From CAZBNB01 sp964493245 (GTDB lineage Bacteria > Pseudomonadota > Gammaproteobacteria > Legionellales > Legionellaceae): a DNA stretch of 64,000 nt. A program made the position numbers and the translations under genes. The notes under the pieces were generated by a model. That model saw only the letters and a list, made by a program, of their open reading frames with translations, did no database searches and had not been told where the DNA came from. Position 1 is the stretch's first letter. Each line of letters begins with the position of its first letter. Shown here piece after piece: positions 46,581-55,373 of the stretch. The stretch lies in assembly GCA_964493245.1 (NCBI GenBank), contig CAZBNB010000003.1, positions 1-64,000 on the forward strand, read 5' to 3'.

Positions 46581-47405
46581 ATGCTCAGTTATCAGCACAT
46601 ATACCACGCAGGTTGTTTCGCAGATGTTGTTAAGCACTTGGTTCTAACAAAGCTCTTAGATTATTTAACACAAAAAGACAAACCATTGTTTTACATGGAG
46701 ACTCATGCCGGCAGAGGTTTATATGACTTACAAAGCGCTTATGCTAAAAAAACGGCGGAAAGCGAGTCAGGGATTCAAGCTCTCTGGAAAAAACGCCACT
46801 CGCTCTCACCCGCATCAGCGACTTATCTCAATATTATTCAAGCACTAAATCCGAATGAAGCCTGTCGTTACTACCCAGGTTCACCTTACTACGCTCAGCA
46901 ACAATTACGCCCACAAGATCGGGCAGTTTTATGCGAGCTACATCCACAAGAGTTTTCAGCGTTGGAGTCACAATTCAAAAGAGATAAACGTATTCATTGT
47001 GTACAACAAGATGGAATGCAACATTTAAAAGCGATGTTACCACCGAAAGAAAAACGTGGTTTGATTTTTATTGATCCTGCTTTTGAAATCAAAAACGAAT
47101 ACCGCACTATTCCAGAGACGTTACAGTCAGTATTTAAACGTTTTGCAACCGGTACATATTGTTTATGGTATCCGATCATGGACAATAAACAGCATCAACA
47201 ATGGTCAAGGCGTTTGAAAGAAATAGATGCCCCCCATCTGTGTATTGAATTCAAACAAGATCAGCACGTGATAGGTATGAAAGCATGTGGATTATGGATT
47301 ATTAATCCACCCTATCGTTTAGCCCAAGAATTAAAGGATCTCGCCCAAGTGTGGGCCTCACTTTGTCTGAATATGGATATATACCCATGGAACAACGTTA
47401 CGTAA
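46581..47405 (+). CDS. rlmJ: 23S rRNA (adenine(2030)-N6)-methyltransferase RlmJ
   Basis: 274 residues. The start MLSYQHIYHAGCFADVVKHLVL matches RlmJ, so the ATG at 46581 is preferred over one 11 codons earlier. The substrate motif DPAF (FIDPAFEIKNEY) is the DPPY-type catalytic motif of N6-adenine methyltransferases, and METHAGRGLYDL is the SAM site. Methylates A2030 of 23S rRNA. Overlaps the next gene by 19 bp. Confidence 0.93.
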   Translation: MLSYQHIYHAGCFADVVKHLVLTKLLDYLTQKDKPLFYMETHAGRGLYDLQSAYAKKTAESESGIQALWKKRHSLSPASATYLNIIQALNPNEACRYYPGSPYYAQQQLRPQDRAVLCELHPQEFSALESQFKRDKRIHCVQQDGMQHLKAMLPPKEKRGLIFIDPAFEIKNEYRTIPETLQSVFKRFATGTYCLWYPIMDNKQHQQWSRRLKEIDAPHLCIEFKQDQHVIGMKACGLWIINPPYRLAQELKDLAQVWASLCLNMDIYPWNNVT

Positions 47406-48628
47406 AAGCTAAGACACGTCGCTTGCGCCCTGATGAAAAACTGATCGTATCACAAGATTGTGAAATGCCCTTGGTCATTGAGGCCAAAAATAACCGTGAT
47501 TTAACTTCTTTAAAGCAATTATTGACGGATCATTCGGAACAAATTCTAGCTGACATTTCACGTTATGGCGCAGTGTTGTTGCGTGGGTTTCAAGTTAAAT
47601 CCGATCATGATTTTGAGCAGGCTGTGCTCAGCATTCGTGGCTTACAAGGCATTCGAGATGCTTTTATGTCTGAGGAAGGCAGGACACAAGTCGGTGATTT
47701 GCAATACGTTTTACATACAAATGCCGCTTACAAAACCGGCGGTACTCTCTATCTAGGTGGATTTCACAGTGAGAACTATTACTCACCCGATGTGCCTGGC
47801 TATATTTGCTTTCATTGTCAACAACCATCAACACGTGGCGGTGAAACAGGTCTTATCAACATGCGAAAGGTTTATCAACATTTACCGCCTGTGTTGAAAG
47901 AAAAATTAGAAAAAAACACCTTTTTTGTATCCAAATGGCTCATCAGTGATGTCAGCAGACGTTACCAGATTCCTGCTGAAACCATTAAAAAAATTGCCCA
48001 ACAATTTGGTTTACCCCTTCTGGGTGAAGGAAAAAACCAATTCGTCGCATTTTATAAACCCAGTGTGTATATTAACCCGCAAACACAACAACGCTCATTG
48101 CAAATTAATTTATTTGAATTATCAACATTAAACGCCGCTTTAAGGCAGCGATTTATGGCCGATTATGCAGGTAAAGATTGGTTTTGGCATCGCTTGGTAT
48201 GGCGTTTACCCGCTTCAGTGTTAAAAGCATTGGAAAAAATTTATTTAGCAGTGGGATTACTGATTTACTCCAGAAAAGAATATTATGAAGCCTGTCGTTC
48301 AAAAACATTCACTTTTCTTGCGACACGCAAATTAGATTTCTTTGAAACCAGACGCGTAGGTCAATGTTTTACCCATGATGATATAGAGCTTCTTGCTGCG
48401 TTAATTCGGCAGTATTATGTCTCTTGCTTATGGCAAGAAGGTGATATTTTGTTGGTAGATAACACCCAAGTAGCGCATGCTGGCATGCCTGGTGCCGGGC
48501 ATAGAAAAATTCGAGCGATGATATGTAATCCGTTGGTTATGCCCTATACTTATACAGAGCCAGGTACGGTGGTATCCAAAGAACGTGAAGCGCAAACGAT
48601 TGGGCATGCGATGTCAGAAGGTGAGTAA
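47387..48628 (+). CDS. TauD/TfdA-family Fe(II)/2-oxoglutarate dioxygenase
   Basis: 413 residues. Iron ligands are visible in GGFHSENYY (H-x-E) and DNTQVAHAGMPG (distal His), and the 2-oxoglutarate arginine in GHRKIRAM. Resembles SyrP/clavaminate-synthase-like members rather than TauD proper. The ATG at 47387 lies within the end of rlmJ; the start is uncertain because no good SD is seen. Substrate unknown. Confidence 0.82.
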   Translation: MEQRYVKAKTRRLRPDEKLIVSQDCEMPLVIEAKNNRDLTSLKQLLTDHSEQILADISRYGAVLLRGFQVKSDHDFEQAVLSIRGLQGIRDAFMSEEGRTQVGDLQYVLHTNAAYKTGGTLYLGGFHSENYYSPDVPGYICFHCQQPSTRGGETGLINMRKVYQHLPPVLKEKLEKNTFFVSKWLISDVSRRYQIPAETIKKIAQQFGLPLLGEGKNQFVAFYKPSVYINPQTQQRSLQINLFELSTLNAALRQRFMADYAGKDWFWHRLVWRLPASVLKALEKIYLAVGLLIYSRKEYYEACRSKTFTFLATRKLDFFETRRVGQCFTHDDIELLAALIRQYYVSCLWQEGDILLVDNTQVAHAGMPGAGHRKIRAMICNPLVMPYTYTEPGTVVSKEREAQTIGHAMSEGE

Positions 48629-48684
48629 AATTCCGGTAAATGCTCACGCCATACAAGTGAGCGGCTGACGTGAAGATTGACCGA

Positions 48685-48909
48685 TTACTCTTGAGTCGAT
48701 ACGCCAAAAGGAATGAGTCCCCAGAGTCTTTCGTGTAAATAAAAAAATAATATTTTACAAATAAATTCCATTGAGCCAACATACAAAGCAAAGTGTGTTT
48801 TTTTTGTGATCATATAAACAATGATCATAGTCAGCAAACTGCCACTCAAACGCCAACTAAATGCTTTTATCAAACTGCGTGTATGCGTTTCTTTCACAAC
48901 TCTCTCCAA
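48685..48909 (-). CDS. DUF2061 small membrane protein
   Basis: 74 residues with two helices; ETHTRSLIKAFSWRLSGSLLTM and EFICKILFFYLHERLW are the conserved halves of the DUF2061 family. GGAGAG precedes the start. Unknown function; in some bacteria the domain is found beside sulfate-assimilation genes, but not here. Confidence 0.82.
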   Translation of the reverse strand: MERVVKETHTRSLIKAFSWRLSGSLLTMIIVYMITKKTHFALYVGSMEFICKILFFYLHERLWGLIPFGVSTQE

Positions 48910-48953
48910 GAACTCTACTCATAATAAAGAGATACAATCATTTTTTCAATATT

Positions 48954-49076
48954 CAGGACTTACGCAAAACAACGATCTCTTCGTTGGATTTTATTTTTAA
49001 TTCGGTCATTTAGTCATCTAAACTCCCTCATTAAAAATAAAATCCGCCTCGACCTCGTTGTTTTTCGTAAGTCCTG
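48954..49076. repeat. MITE-like palindromic repeat, family P1 (copy B)
   Basis: 123 bp with ends CAGGACTTACGCAAAACA and its near complement. Outside the ends CAATAT and ATATTG also pair, possibly a target-site feature. Lies between the DUF2061 and ferritin-like genes, in the same orientation as copy C. Confidence 0.85.
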
Positions 49077-49095
49077 ATATTGTGAAAACGCGTCT

Positions 49096-49629
49096 TCACA
49101 ATAAATCCGACAAGTCATCCGCGTGCTCTTCTTCATCCTGAAGAATTTCCTCTAACATACGACGCGTCGTTGGATCAGCATTGCCAAACCATTCTATCAA
49201 CTTTCGATAAACCATAATGGCAATCCGCTCTGCTACCAAATTTTCTTCAATGAGCTGTAATAGCTGACGGCCATTGCTATATTCCGTCGCCGTACGTTTA
49301 TTGACCGTTGCAGGATTAAAATCAGGATCGCCACCCAATTGATTAATGCGCTCTGCCAACATCATCATATGGCGCTCCTCATCCATCGCATGCTCTTCGA
49401 ACTCCGCAGAAACTTGGGGTTTATCAATCCCTTTTGCAATAATTTGATGGTGACGATACCGCAAAACACACATGATTTCGGTTGCTAACGCTTCGTTTAA
49501 ATGCTGACAAGCCTCTTCGATATCAAGTGGATAATCTTGTGTCACAGAGCCATCTTTTAATGACTGTTTAGCTTGTTTTTTAATTTTATCTAAATCAAAA
49601 AGCGGCTTTTTTATTTTGGATGCACACAT
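49096..49629 (-). CDS. Ferritin-like diiron protein (bacterioferritin/Dps-like)
   Basis: 177-residue four-helix-bundle protein. Diiron ligands are seen as ALATEIMC, EFEEHAMDEERHMMMLAERI (E-x-x-H), EENLVAERI and LQDEEEHADDL (E-E-x-H). It belongs to the ferritin-like group used for iron storage or oxidative-stress protection rather than classical Bfr or Dps. It is bracketed by two direct copies of the P1 repeat, 19 bp downstream and 24 bp upstream, the latter leaving AGGGAG for ribosome binding. Its promoter would lie in or beyond copy C. Confidence 0.85.
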   Translation of the reverse strand: MCASKIKKPLFDLDKIKKQAKQSLKDGSVTQDYPLDIEEACQHLNEALATEIMCVLRYRHHQIIAKGIDKPQVSAEFEEHAMDEERHMMMLAERINQLGGDPDFNPATVNKRTATEYSNGRQLLQLIEENLVAERIAIMVYRKLIEWFGNADPTTRRMLEEILQDEEEHADDLSDLL

Positions 49630-49653
49630 GATAATCTCCCTAGGCGACTTAAT

Positions 49654-49777
49654 CAGGACTTACGCAAAACAACGTTCTCTTCGTTGGATTTTATGTTTAA
49701 TTTCGGTCATTTAGTCATCTAAACGCCCTCATTAAAAATAAAATCCGCCTCGACCTCGATGTTTTTCGTAAGCCCTG
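49654..49777. repeat. MITE-like palindromic repeat, family P1 (copy C)
   Basis: 124 bp with ends CAGGACTTACGCAAAACA and complement of CAGGGCTTACGAAAAACA. Lies directly upstream of the ferritin-like gene, so it may supply or disturb its promoter, and divergent mltD begins 86 bp beyond. Confidence 0.85.
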
Positions 49778-49863
49778 TTGATAAAGGTTTTTAAATCTAT
49801 CATTTATTCTATAGCACTTTTTTAGTAAAATAGCAGGCTATGTCGATCTATCGAGTTTGAATA

Positions 49864-51069
49864 TTGACAGTTAAATCACGTATTCTGGTTCTGATGATGT
49901 GCTTTTTTTCTGCTTGCATGGGTTTGAAAGCAGATTCATCTCCTAACGTCTGGGAAGTGATGCGACGTCAATTTACCTTGAATCATGAGCTGGGTAAGCC
50001 CGAGGTACAACAACAGCTGCATTGGTTAGTAGCACACCCTGCTTATTTACAGCAGTTTTCAAAATCAAAACCTTATATTTATCATATTGTTACAGAGATT
50101 AAAAAACGTAACCTACCCGGTGAAATCGCGCTTATTCCTATGATTGAAAGTGCGTATGATCCCTTTGCTTACTCGGGTGCAGGCGCCGCCGGCTTATGGC
50201 AATTCATGCCGGGCACAGGAACGGACTTGGGGTTAAAACAAGATTGGTGGTTTGATGCGCGCCGCAGTGTAGGTCACTCTACCACCGCAGCACTGAATTA
50301 CCTTGCGTATTTAAACCACTTTTTTAACAATAATTGGATATTAGCCTTTGCGGCCTATGATTCGGGTGAAGGCACCGTACTGAGGGCTATCAAAAATGCC
50401 CATCAGGCACCCAACCATGGTGATTTTTGGTCTTTATCTCTACCGAACGAAACCAAAGCATATGTGCCACGTTTACTGGCTTTGGCTGAAATTGTTCAAA
50501 ATCCACATCGGTACCATGTTACTTTACCAGATATTCCACATGAGCCTTATTTTAAAGAGGTGAACATTCATCACTCCATTGATCTGGACCGGGCTGCTAA
50601 ATTAGCCGGCATCTCCTACCATGAAATGATTAAACTTAATCCAGGATTTAATCGTTGGAAAACAACGCCCTTTCGCCCGTATAAACTGCTGATTCCCGTC
50701 AATAAAGTTGATAACTTTAATCGTAATTTGGCTAATTTAAACAGTGACAAGCAGCCCACTTGGCCGCGTCGCCAAGTCAGCGCGGGGGAAAGCTTACAAA
50801 TTACCACACAAAATCACCATAAAACCGTTGATTTAATCCAAACACTGAATCACCCCACTGTTTCGGAAAATCAACAGAAAGTATTACATTTTGCTGCACC
50901 TAAACAATTAAAAATGATTCACATTGTTAGTCAGAACGATACGTACGCCAGTATTTTGAAGCGATATCACATTTCCGCTAAGCAATTACAACACTGGAAT
51001 CACTTAAAACAACAAGCTAAATTGAGAACGGGACAATCATTGATTATTTGGCGCCAAGTTTCGGCATAA
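49864..51069 (+). CDS. mltD: Membrane-bound lytic murein transglycosylase D
   Basis: 401 residues. Signal peptide or lipoprotein leader (RILVLMMCFFSACMG), family-1 SLT domain with catalytic glutamate in ALIPMIESAYDP followed by SGAGAAGLWQFMPGTG and AYDSGEG, and one C-terminal LysM (HIVSQNDTYASILKRYHIS). It cuts peptidoglycan between MurNAc and GlcNAc. Shorter than E. coli MltD (452, two LysM). Apparent TTG start at 49864, chosen to keep the basic residues of the leader; no strong SD. Confidence 0.92.
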   Translation: MTVKSRILVLMMCFFSACMGLKADSSPNVWEVMRRQFTLNHELGKPEVQQQLHWLVAHPAYLQQFSKSKPYIYHIVTEIKKRNLPGEIALIPMIESAYDPFAYSGAGAAGLWQFMPGTGTDLGLKQDWWFDARRSVGHSTTAALNYLAYLNHFFNNNWILAFAAYDSGEGTVLRAIKNAHQAPNHGDFWSLSLPNETKAYVPRLLALAEIVQNPHRYHVTLPDIPHEPYFKEVNIHHSIDLDRAAKLAGISYHEMIKLNPGFNRWKTTPFRPYKLLIPVNKVDNFNRNLANLNSDKQPTWPRRQVSAGESLQITTQNHHKTVDLIQTLNHPTVSENQQKVLHFAAPKQLKMIHIVSQNDTYASILKRYHISAKQLQHWNHLKQQAKLRTGQSLIIWRQVSA

Positions 51070-51162
51070 AATAAATAGCAGTCAAATATTATTAGTGTGT
51101 CGTAGCGAAATGTTGTGTAACACTTTATACTTAAGATTCTCTTATTCAATCATCTTGTTGCC

Positions 51163-51711
51163 ATGAGACTATTATTCGATTTTTTTCCTATCTTACTTTT
51201 TTTTATCTGTTATAAACTTTTTGGGATTTATAACGCAACCGCAGTGGCGATGGTTGCATCGGTGGTACAAGTCGTTTTTCATCGCCTCAAATACCAGCGC
51301 TACGAAAAGCTGCATTTAATTAGCTTGGGGCTGATTTTAGTTCTCGGTAGTGCCACCTTATTTTTTCATAATCCTTGGTTTATTAAGTGGAAACCAACCG
51401 GCATTTATTGGCTTTCTGCTTTGATTTTTCTAGGATCAGGTGTCATTGGTAAAAAGCCGATTATTCAAAAAATGATGGAAAAAAATGTCAGTTTACCGAA
51501 ACATATCTGGATGCGACTCAATATCGCTTGGAGCATTTACTTTATTCTCATGGGTGCTTTGAATTTATACATTGCTTATCACTTTGACACCGATGTTTGG
51601 GTTAATTTTAAATTATTTGGTGGTGCTGGGTTTATGCTGCTGTTTGTGTTTCTACAAGCATTGTATCTTACCAAACACACTATCCATTCTCCCCCGAGCA
51701 AATCTCAATGA
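51163..51711 (+). CDS. yciB: Inner membrane septation protein YciB/IspZ family
   Basis: 182-residue protein with five or six helices, family pattern FDFFPILLFFICYKLFGIYNATA and GKKPIIQKMMEKN plus WMRLNIAWSIYFILMGALNLYIAY. Linked to envelope and septation integrity. Its stop overlaps the response-regulator start by 4 bp, an unusual pairing that suggests co-expression with the envelope two-component system. Confidence 0.93.
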   Translation: MRLLFDFFPILLFFICYKLFGIYNATAVAMVASVVQVVFHRLKYQRYEKLHLISLGLILVLGSATLFFHNPWFIKWKPTGIYWLSALIFLGSGVIGKKPIIQKMMEKNVSLPKHIWMRLNIAWSIYFILMGALNLYIAYHFDTDVWVNFKLFGGAGFMLLFVFLQALYLTKHTIHSPPSKSQ

Positions 51712-52367
51712 GACTGCTCCTTGTTGAAGATGACGAGCTGTTAGGTGATGCTCTTAAAACCGGTTTGACGCAGTTTGGCTACTTAGTCGATTGGCTAAAG
51801 GATGGCGAAACAGCCAAAATGACATTGAAAACAGAACCGTTTGATTTGATTATTTTGGATTTGGGCCTTCCTAAGCTGTCTGGAAGCGCGCTCTTACAAT
51901 ACATACGCCAAGAAGGAAACCAGACGCCGGTGATGATTTTGACCGCACGTGAGGCCATTGAGGATCGCGTAAAAGGATTAGATGCCGGTGCCGATGATTA
52001 CATGATCAAACCCTTCGATTTAAATGAACTCAGTGCACGCATTCGCGCACTTATTCGCCGTTCACAAGGCCGTGCCGACATGGTGATTCAATATCAAAAT
52101 ATTACACTTGACCCCGCAGCACACACAGTTTACCTAGATGATGAAATAGTCAATGTACCTAGACGCGAATTTGCACTACTACAAAAGCTATTAGAAAACC
52201 CCGGACACGTGCTTTCGCGTGAGGCATTGATGCAGAGTATCTATAGTTGGGATGAAGATGTTGATAGCAATGCGTTAGAGGTCCATATCCATAATTTGCG
52301 TAAAAAACTCAACAGCCAATTTATTCGTACGATTCGCGGTGTTGGTTATTTGGTTGAAAAAAAGTAA
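51708..52367 (+). CDS. OmpR-family response regulator (QseB/PmrA-like)
   Basis: 219 residues. Receiver domain with acidic pair EDD (7-9), phospho-Asp D51 (IILDLGLPK), T/K residues (ILTARE, IKPF), and a C-terminal winged helix (EVHIHNLRKKLNSQFIRTIRGVGYL). Partner of the kinase that starts 68 bp downstream. It is closest in look to QseB/PmrA/TctD regulators, not KdpE. Likely controls envelope genes. Confidence 0.92.
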   Translation: MRLLLVEDDELLGDALKTGLTQFGYLVDWLKDGETAKMTLKTEPFDLIILDLGLPKLSGSALLQYIRQEGNQTPVMILTAREAIEDRVKGLDAGADDYMIKPFDLNELSARIRALIRRSQGRADMVIQYQNITLDPAAHTVYLDDEIVNVPRREFALLQKLLENPGHVLSREALMQSIYSWDEDVDSNALEVHIHNLRKKLNSQFIRTIRGVGYLVEKK

Positions 52368-52434
52368 CGATTCGTAATCGCTCAGGTAATGGCGTCAACA
52401 CTTACGTATCGCATGTTTTAAGGATGAAACATAA

Positions 52435-53856
52435 ATGCATGCTTCCATTCGAAAGTTCTTACTGGTTTATTTGCTCTTAGCGGTCACTATTACAACCACG
52501 CTGACAGCCATCGGCAATTATTATTTGGATCAAAAAGACATACAAGAACACTTAGATACCCTCATGTCTATCTCCGCTCTATCCTATCAGGCCTTACTGG
52601 ATGAAGATTTAAACGAGCAGCAAATTGCCAATATTCAGCAAAACTTAAATAATATTCCACAAAAAATTATTGCCTACTCACCTAAGTTTGATTTTTTAAG
52701 TCAACCACCCGAATATTATTTGGATAAATTTAATTTTCAAATTTGGAAAAACCATCAATTGTTATTGCATTCACCCGGCGCGCCAACCATTCCTTTGTTT
52801 ACAGAACAAGAAGGATTTAGTGATAAAATAATGGATAATCAAGAGTGGCGTGTTTTTACAACCACCACAAAACGCACACATATTCACACCGTTTTAGCAG
52901 AACGGTACGACACACGCAATGAATTAGGTCAACGCATCGCGCTCGACGATATTTACATTATGTTGCTCACTTTTCCACTCTCAGGCGTTTTAATTTGGAT
53001 CATTATTGGCAAAGGGCTAAGCAGTATTAATCGCGTCACACAAGAGGTTGCTAACCGAGCCCCTAGCCATTTAGAGCCTGTTAATATCAAAGCATTACCA
53101 GAAGAAATTAAACCCTTGATTGACGAATTAAATACGCTATTCGCACGTTTAAAAGAAGCGTTTGAACGTGAAAAGCGCTTTGCCGCTGATGCCGCTCATG
53201 AGTTAAGAACGCCCTTAGCAGCATTAAAAGCCCAAGCACAAGTCGCCCTGAACACCAATAATATTGATGAAAAAAACATTGCGCTGCAAAAAGTGATTGC
53301 CAGTGTGAATCGCAACACACATATTGTGCAACAACTTTTAACAATGAGCCGATTGTTATCGAATGAAACGGCGGCAAATGATCTCGACAAGGTCAATTTG
53401 GCCAAAATTACCCGTGAAATATTGATTATGCTGGCACCCACCGCCGTACAAAAACAAATTGAGCTTGAGTTTGACGACAGCTCGGTACAGGAGTTTTTAG
53501 GTCATCCAACAGCTATCAGTATTTTAGTACGGAACTTAGTTGACAATGCGATTCGTTACTCTCCTCCCGAAGGCCGAGTACAAGTTCGGGTTTATCAAGC
53601 TAAAAAAGAAGTGGCTATTGAAATCCAGGATACCGGTCCGGGCATCCCTGAAGAGCTACGCAATCGTGTATTCGAGCGCTTTTTTAGAGCCCTTGGTAAT
53701 GAAAGCCCTGGCAGTGGGTTGGGTCTAGCAATTGCACAACAGATTATCACTTTACATCAAGCACGCATCGTTTTAGATACGCCTGCATCAGGAGTCGGTT
53801 TGCTCGTTAGTGTATTTTTTAAATGTACGAGCGCAACTTCCACAAAAAAGGAATAA
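52435..53856 (+). CDS. Sensor histidine kinase (QseC/PmrB-like)
   Basis: 473 residues. Two membrane helices (about 8-28 and 178-198) enclose a 150-residue periplasmic sensor; HAMP-like linker; phospho-His H255 (ADAAHELRTPLAAL); N-box LVRNLVDNAIRYSPP; G1 IQDTGPGIP; G2 GSGLGLAIAQQI. All kinase motifs are intact. Cognate of the upstream regulator. The last 38 bp overlap the end of ampG on the other strand. Confidence 0.93.
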   Translation: MHASIRKFLLVYLLLAVTITTTLTAIGNYYLDQKDIQEHLDTLMSISALSYQALLDEDLNEQQIANIQQNLNNIPQKIIAYSPKFDFLSQPPEYYLDKFNFQIWKNHQLLLHSPGAPTIPLFTEQEGFSDKIMDNQEWRVFTTTTKRTHIHTVLAERYDTRNELGQRIALDDIYIMLLTFPLSGVLIWIIIGKGLSSINRVTQEVANRAPSHLEPVNIKALPEEIKPLIDELNTLFARLKEAFEREKRFAADAAHELRTPLAALKAQAQVALNTNNIDEKNIALQKVIASVNRNTHIVQQLLTMSRLLSNETAANDLDKVNLAKITREILIMLAPTAVQKQIELEFDDSSVQEFLGHPTAISILVRNLVDNAIRYSPPEGRVQVRVYQAKKEVAIEIQDTGPGIPEELRNRVFERFFRALGNESPGSGLGLAIAQQIITLHQARIVLDTPASGVGLLVSVFFKCTSATSTKKE

Positions 53857-55021
53857 ATAAAAACGCAATCACAAAGCTCGTTTCGTACAAACCAACCCAA
53901 CCCAAATGCATTTGTAAATAGGCTCCGATTGGACCTGAAAAAACCCGTGGGATCATGGCTAATGCGACTAACATCGATAATTGTGTTGCGGTGTAATGCT
54001 TATCGACAAAACGCATCAACAATGCGACCAACGCTGTTGATCCCATTCCGGCAGCCAAATTGTCTGAGCTCACCGCCAAGATAAACCAAAACAAACTAGG
54101 CCCGGTAGCCGCCAGTTTGATAAAAAAAGCATTGGTAAGCGCTTGTAATAAACCAAATACCAACAAAGCACGCCAAAGTGACCAACGCCGTAGCAATAAC
54201 CCTGCTAATAAACCACCGACCACAATTGCAATAACGCCTATGATTTTATTTACATATCCTATGGTTTCTAGCGAAAAATGCATGGCTTGTATCAAAAAAG
54301 GCATCATGATACCGCTGGTTGTTGTGGTAAAAGATTCGGCCAGTTTATAACTCAAAATAAAACCACATAGACACAAAAGGCCTGGTTTTTGTATTAAATT
54401 TTTCCACGGCTGCAGAAATAAATCGGCAAAGGAATGGCTGGAAAAAGAGAGCTTGGATGGTTCAGGGCTCGATATTGTCACGAACACCATCAGTGCTAAT
54501 ACCCCCCCCATCAACCGATACGTCCACTCCCATCCGATGTGTGCCGCTAAAATTAGCGCCACCCCACCAGACAAAAGCATGGCTAATCGATAACCTATCA
54601 TTGCCAATGAAACACCCATGGCATACTCTTCTGTAGGCAAAAATTCGGTTCTATGCGCATCAATTACAGTGTCTTGTGTCGCTGATAAGCTGGCTAAAAG
54701 CAGACCAATAGCCGCCATAAGCATGGGCGTTGTCTGTGGCGAGCACCAAGCTAACATATTAAAACCGCAAGCAAGCAGTGCTTGCGTAACACAAATCCAG
54801 CTACGTCGCTTACCTAATTTAGATGACAAACTGTATCGATCTAATAATGGTGCCCATAAAAATCGGTATATGTATGGAAAACCCAATAAACTCAAACAAC
54901 TGGTCGCAGCAATTGTCATCCCTGCATCAGCAAACCATGCTTGTAACGTACTACTCACCAATGCTAATGGCAATCCAGAGGAAAATCCTAGAAAAAAAAC
55001 GATGATAAAACGTTTGAACAT
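53819..55021 (-). CDS. ampG: Muropeptide permease AmpG (MFS)
   Basis: 400-residue major-facilitator protein with 12 helices importing GlcNAc-anhydroMurNAc peptides for cell-wall recycling. Family segments: GFSSGLPLALVSSTLQAW, PYIYRFLWAPLLDRYSL, GKRRSWICVTQ, ATQDTVIDAHRTE. A shorter AmpG (E. coli 491) lacking the last two helices, common in Legionellales-type genomes. Confidence 0.9.
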   Translation of the reverse strand: MFKRFIIVFFLGFSSGLPLALVSSTLQAWFADAGMTIAATSCLSLLGFPYIYRFLWAPLLDRYSLSSKLGKRRSWICVTQALLACGFNMLAWCSPQTTPMLMAAIGLLLASLSATQDTVIDAHRTEFLPTEEYAMGVSLAMIGYRLAMLLSGGVALILAAHIGWEWTYRLMGGVLALMVFVTISSPEPSKLSFSSHSFADLFLQPWKNLIQKPGLLCLCGFILSYKLAESFTTTTSGIMMPFLIQAMHFSLETIGYVNKIIGVIAIVVGGLLAGLLLRRWSLWRALLVFGLLQALTNAFFIKLAATGPSLFWFILAVSSDNLAAGMGSTALVALLMRFVDKHYTATQLSMLVALAMIPRVFSGPIGAYLQMHLGWVGLYETSFVIAFLFIPFLWKLRSYI

Positions 55022-55373
55022 AGGTTATTTGCTCGGTCAAGTTGATTTTTTATTATCTATCAGAGAGTTAAATGTCTTGCTCACTTAGCGCAGGTAAGAC
55101 ATTCATTCAACATCAGTGTACTTGCGTAATCATGACATGAACTAGACAGTAGCGCACCGGTGAGGCTAACTAGACACCAGCATGCCAATGCGAGAATTTA
55201 TCGTACCAGGGTGACATTTCATCTTAAGAGGCCCTACGTCCCGCGACTTGTTCGCGGGATCCAGAGATCTTGCTTAACAAACAAGCTCTACGTGTCAACA
55301 TAGATCGAAATGGACCCCGCGAACAAGTCGCGGGGCGTAGGCATCTGAAATGTCAACAGACCCTATACTTTAA
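55022..55373. repeat. Intergenic region with nested inverted repeat (55212-55355)
   Basis: No gene. Arms 55233-55263 and 55311-55341 pair over 31 bp with two mismatches (CCTACGTCCCGCGACTTGTT...). Each arm holds its own hairpin CCCGCGA-CTTGT-TCGCGGG. TGACATTTCA (55212-55221) pairs with TGAAATGTCA (55346-55355) outside. It lies just after the mip stop and may terminate mip. The rest of the stretch shows nothing recognisable. Confidence 0.75.

Noticed and set aside
48954..49777. Composite transposon carrying the ferritin-like gene
   Set aside because: No transposase, and the flanking units are only ~124 bp and in direct orientation; more likely two independent insertions.
51708..52367. Response regulator as the missing KdpE
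   Set aside because: It is next to its own intact histidine kinase, 20 kb from kdp, and looks QseB/PmrA-like.
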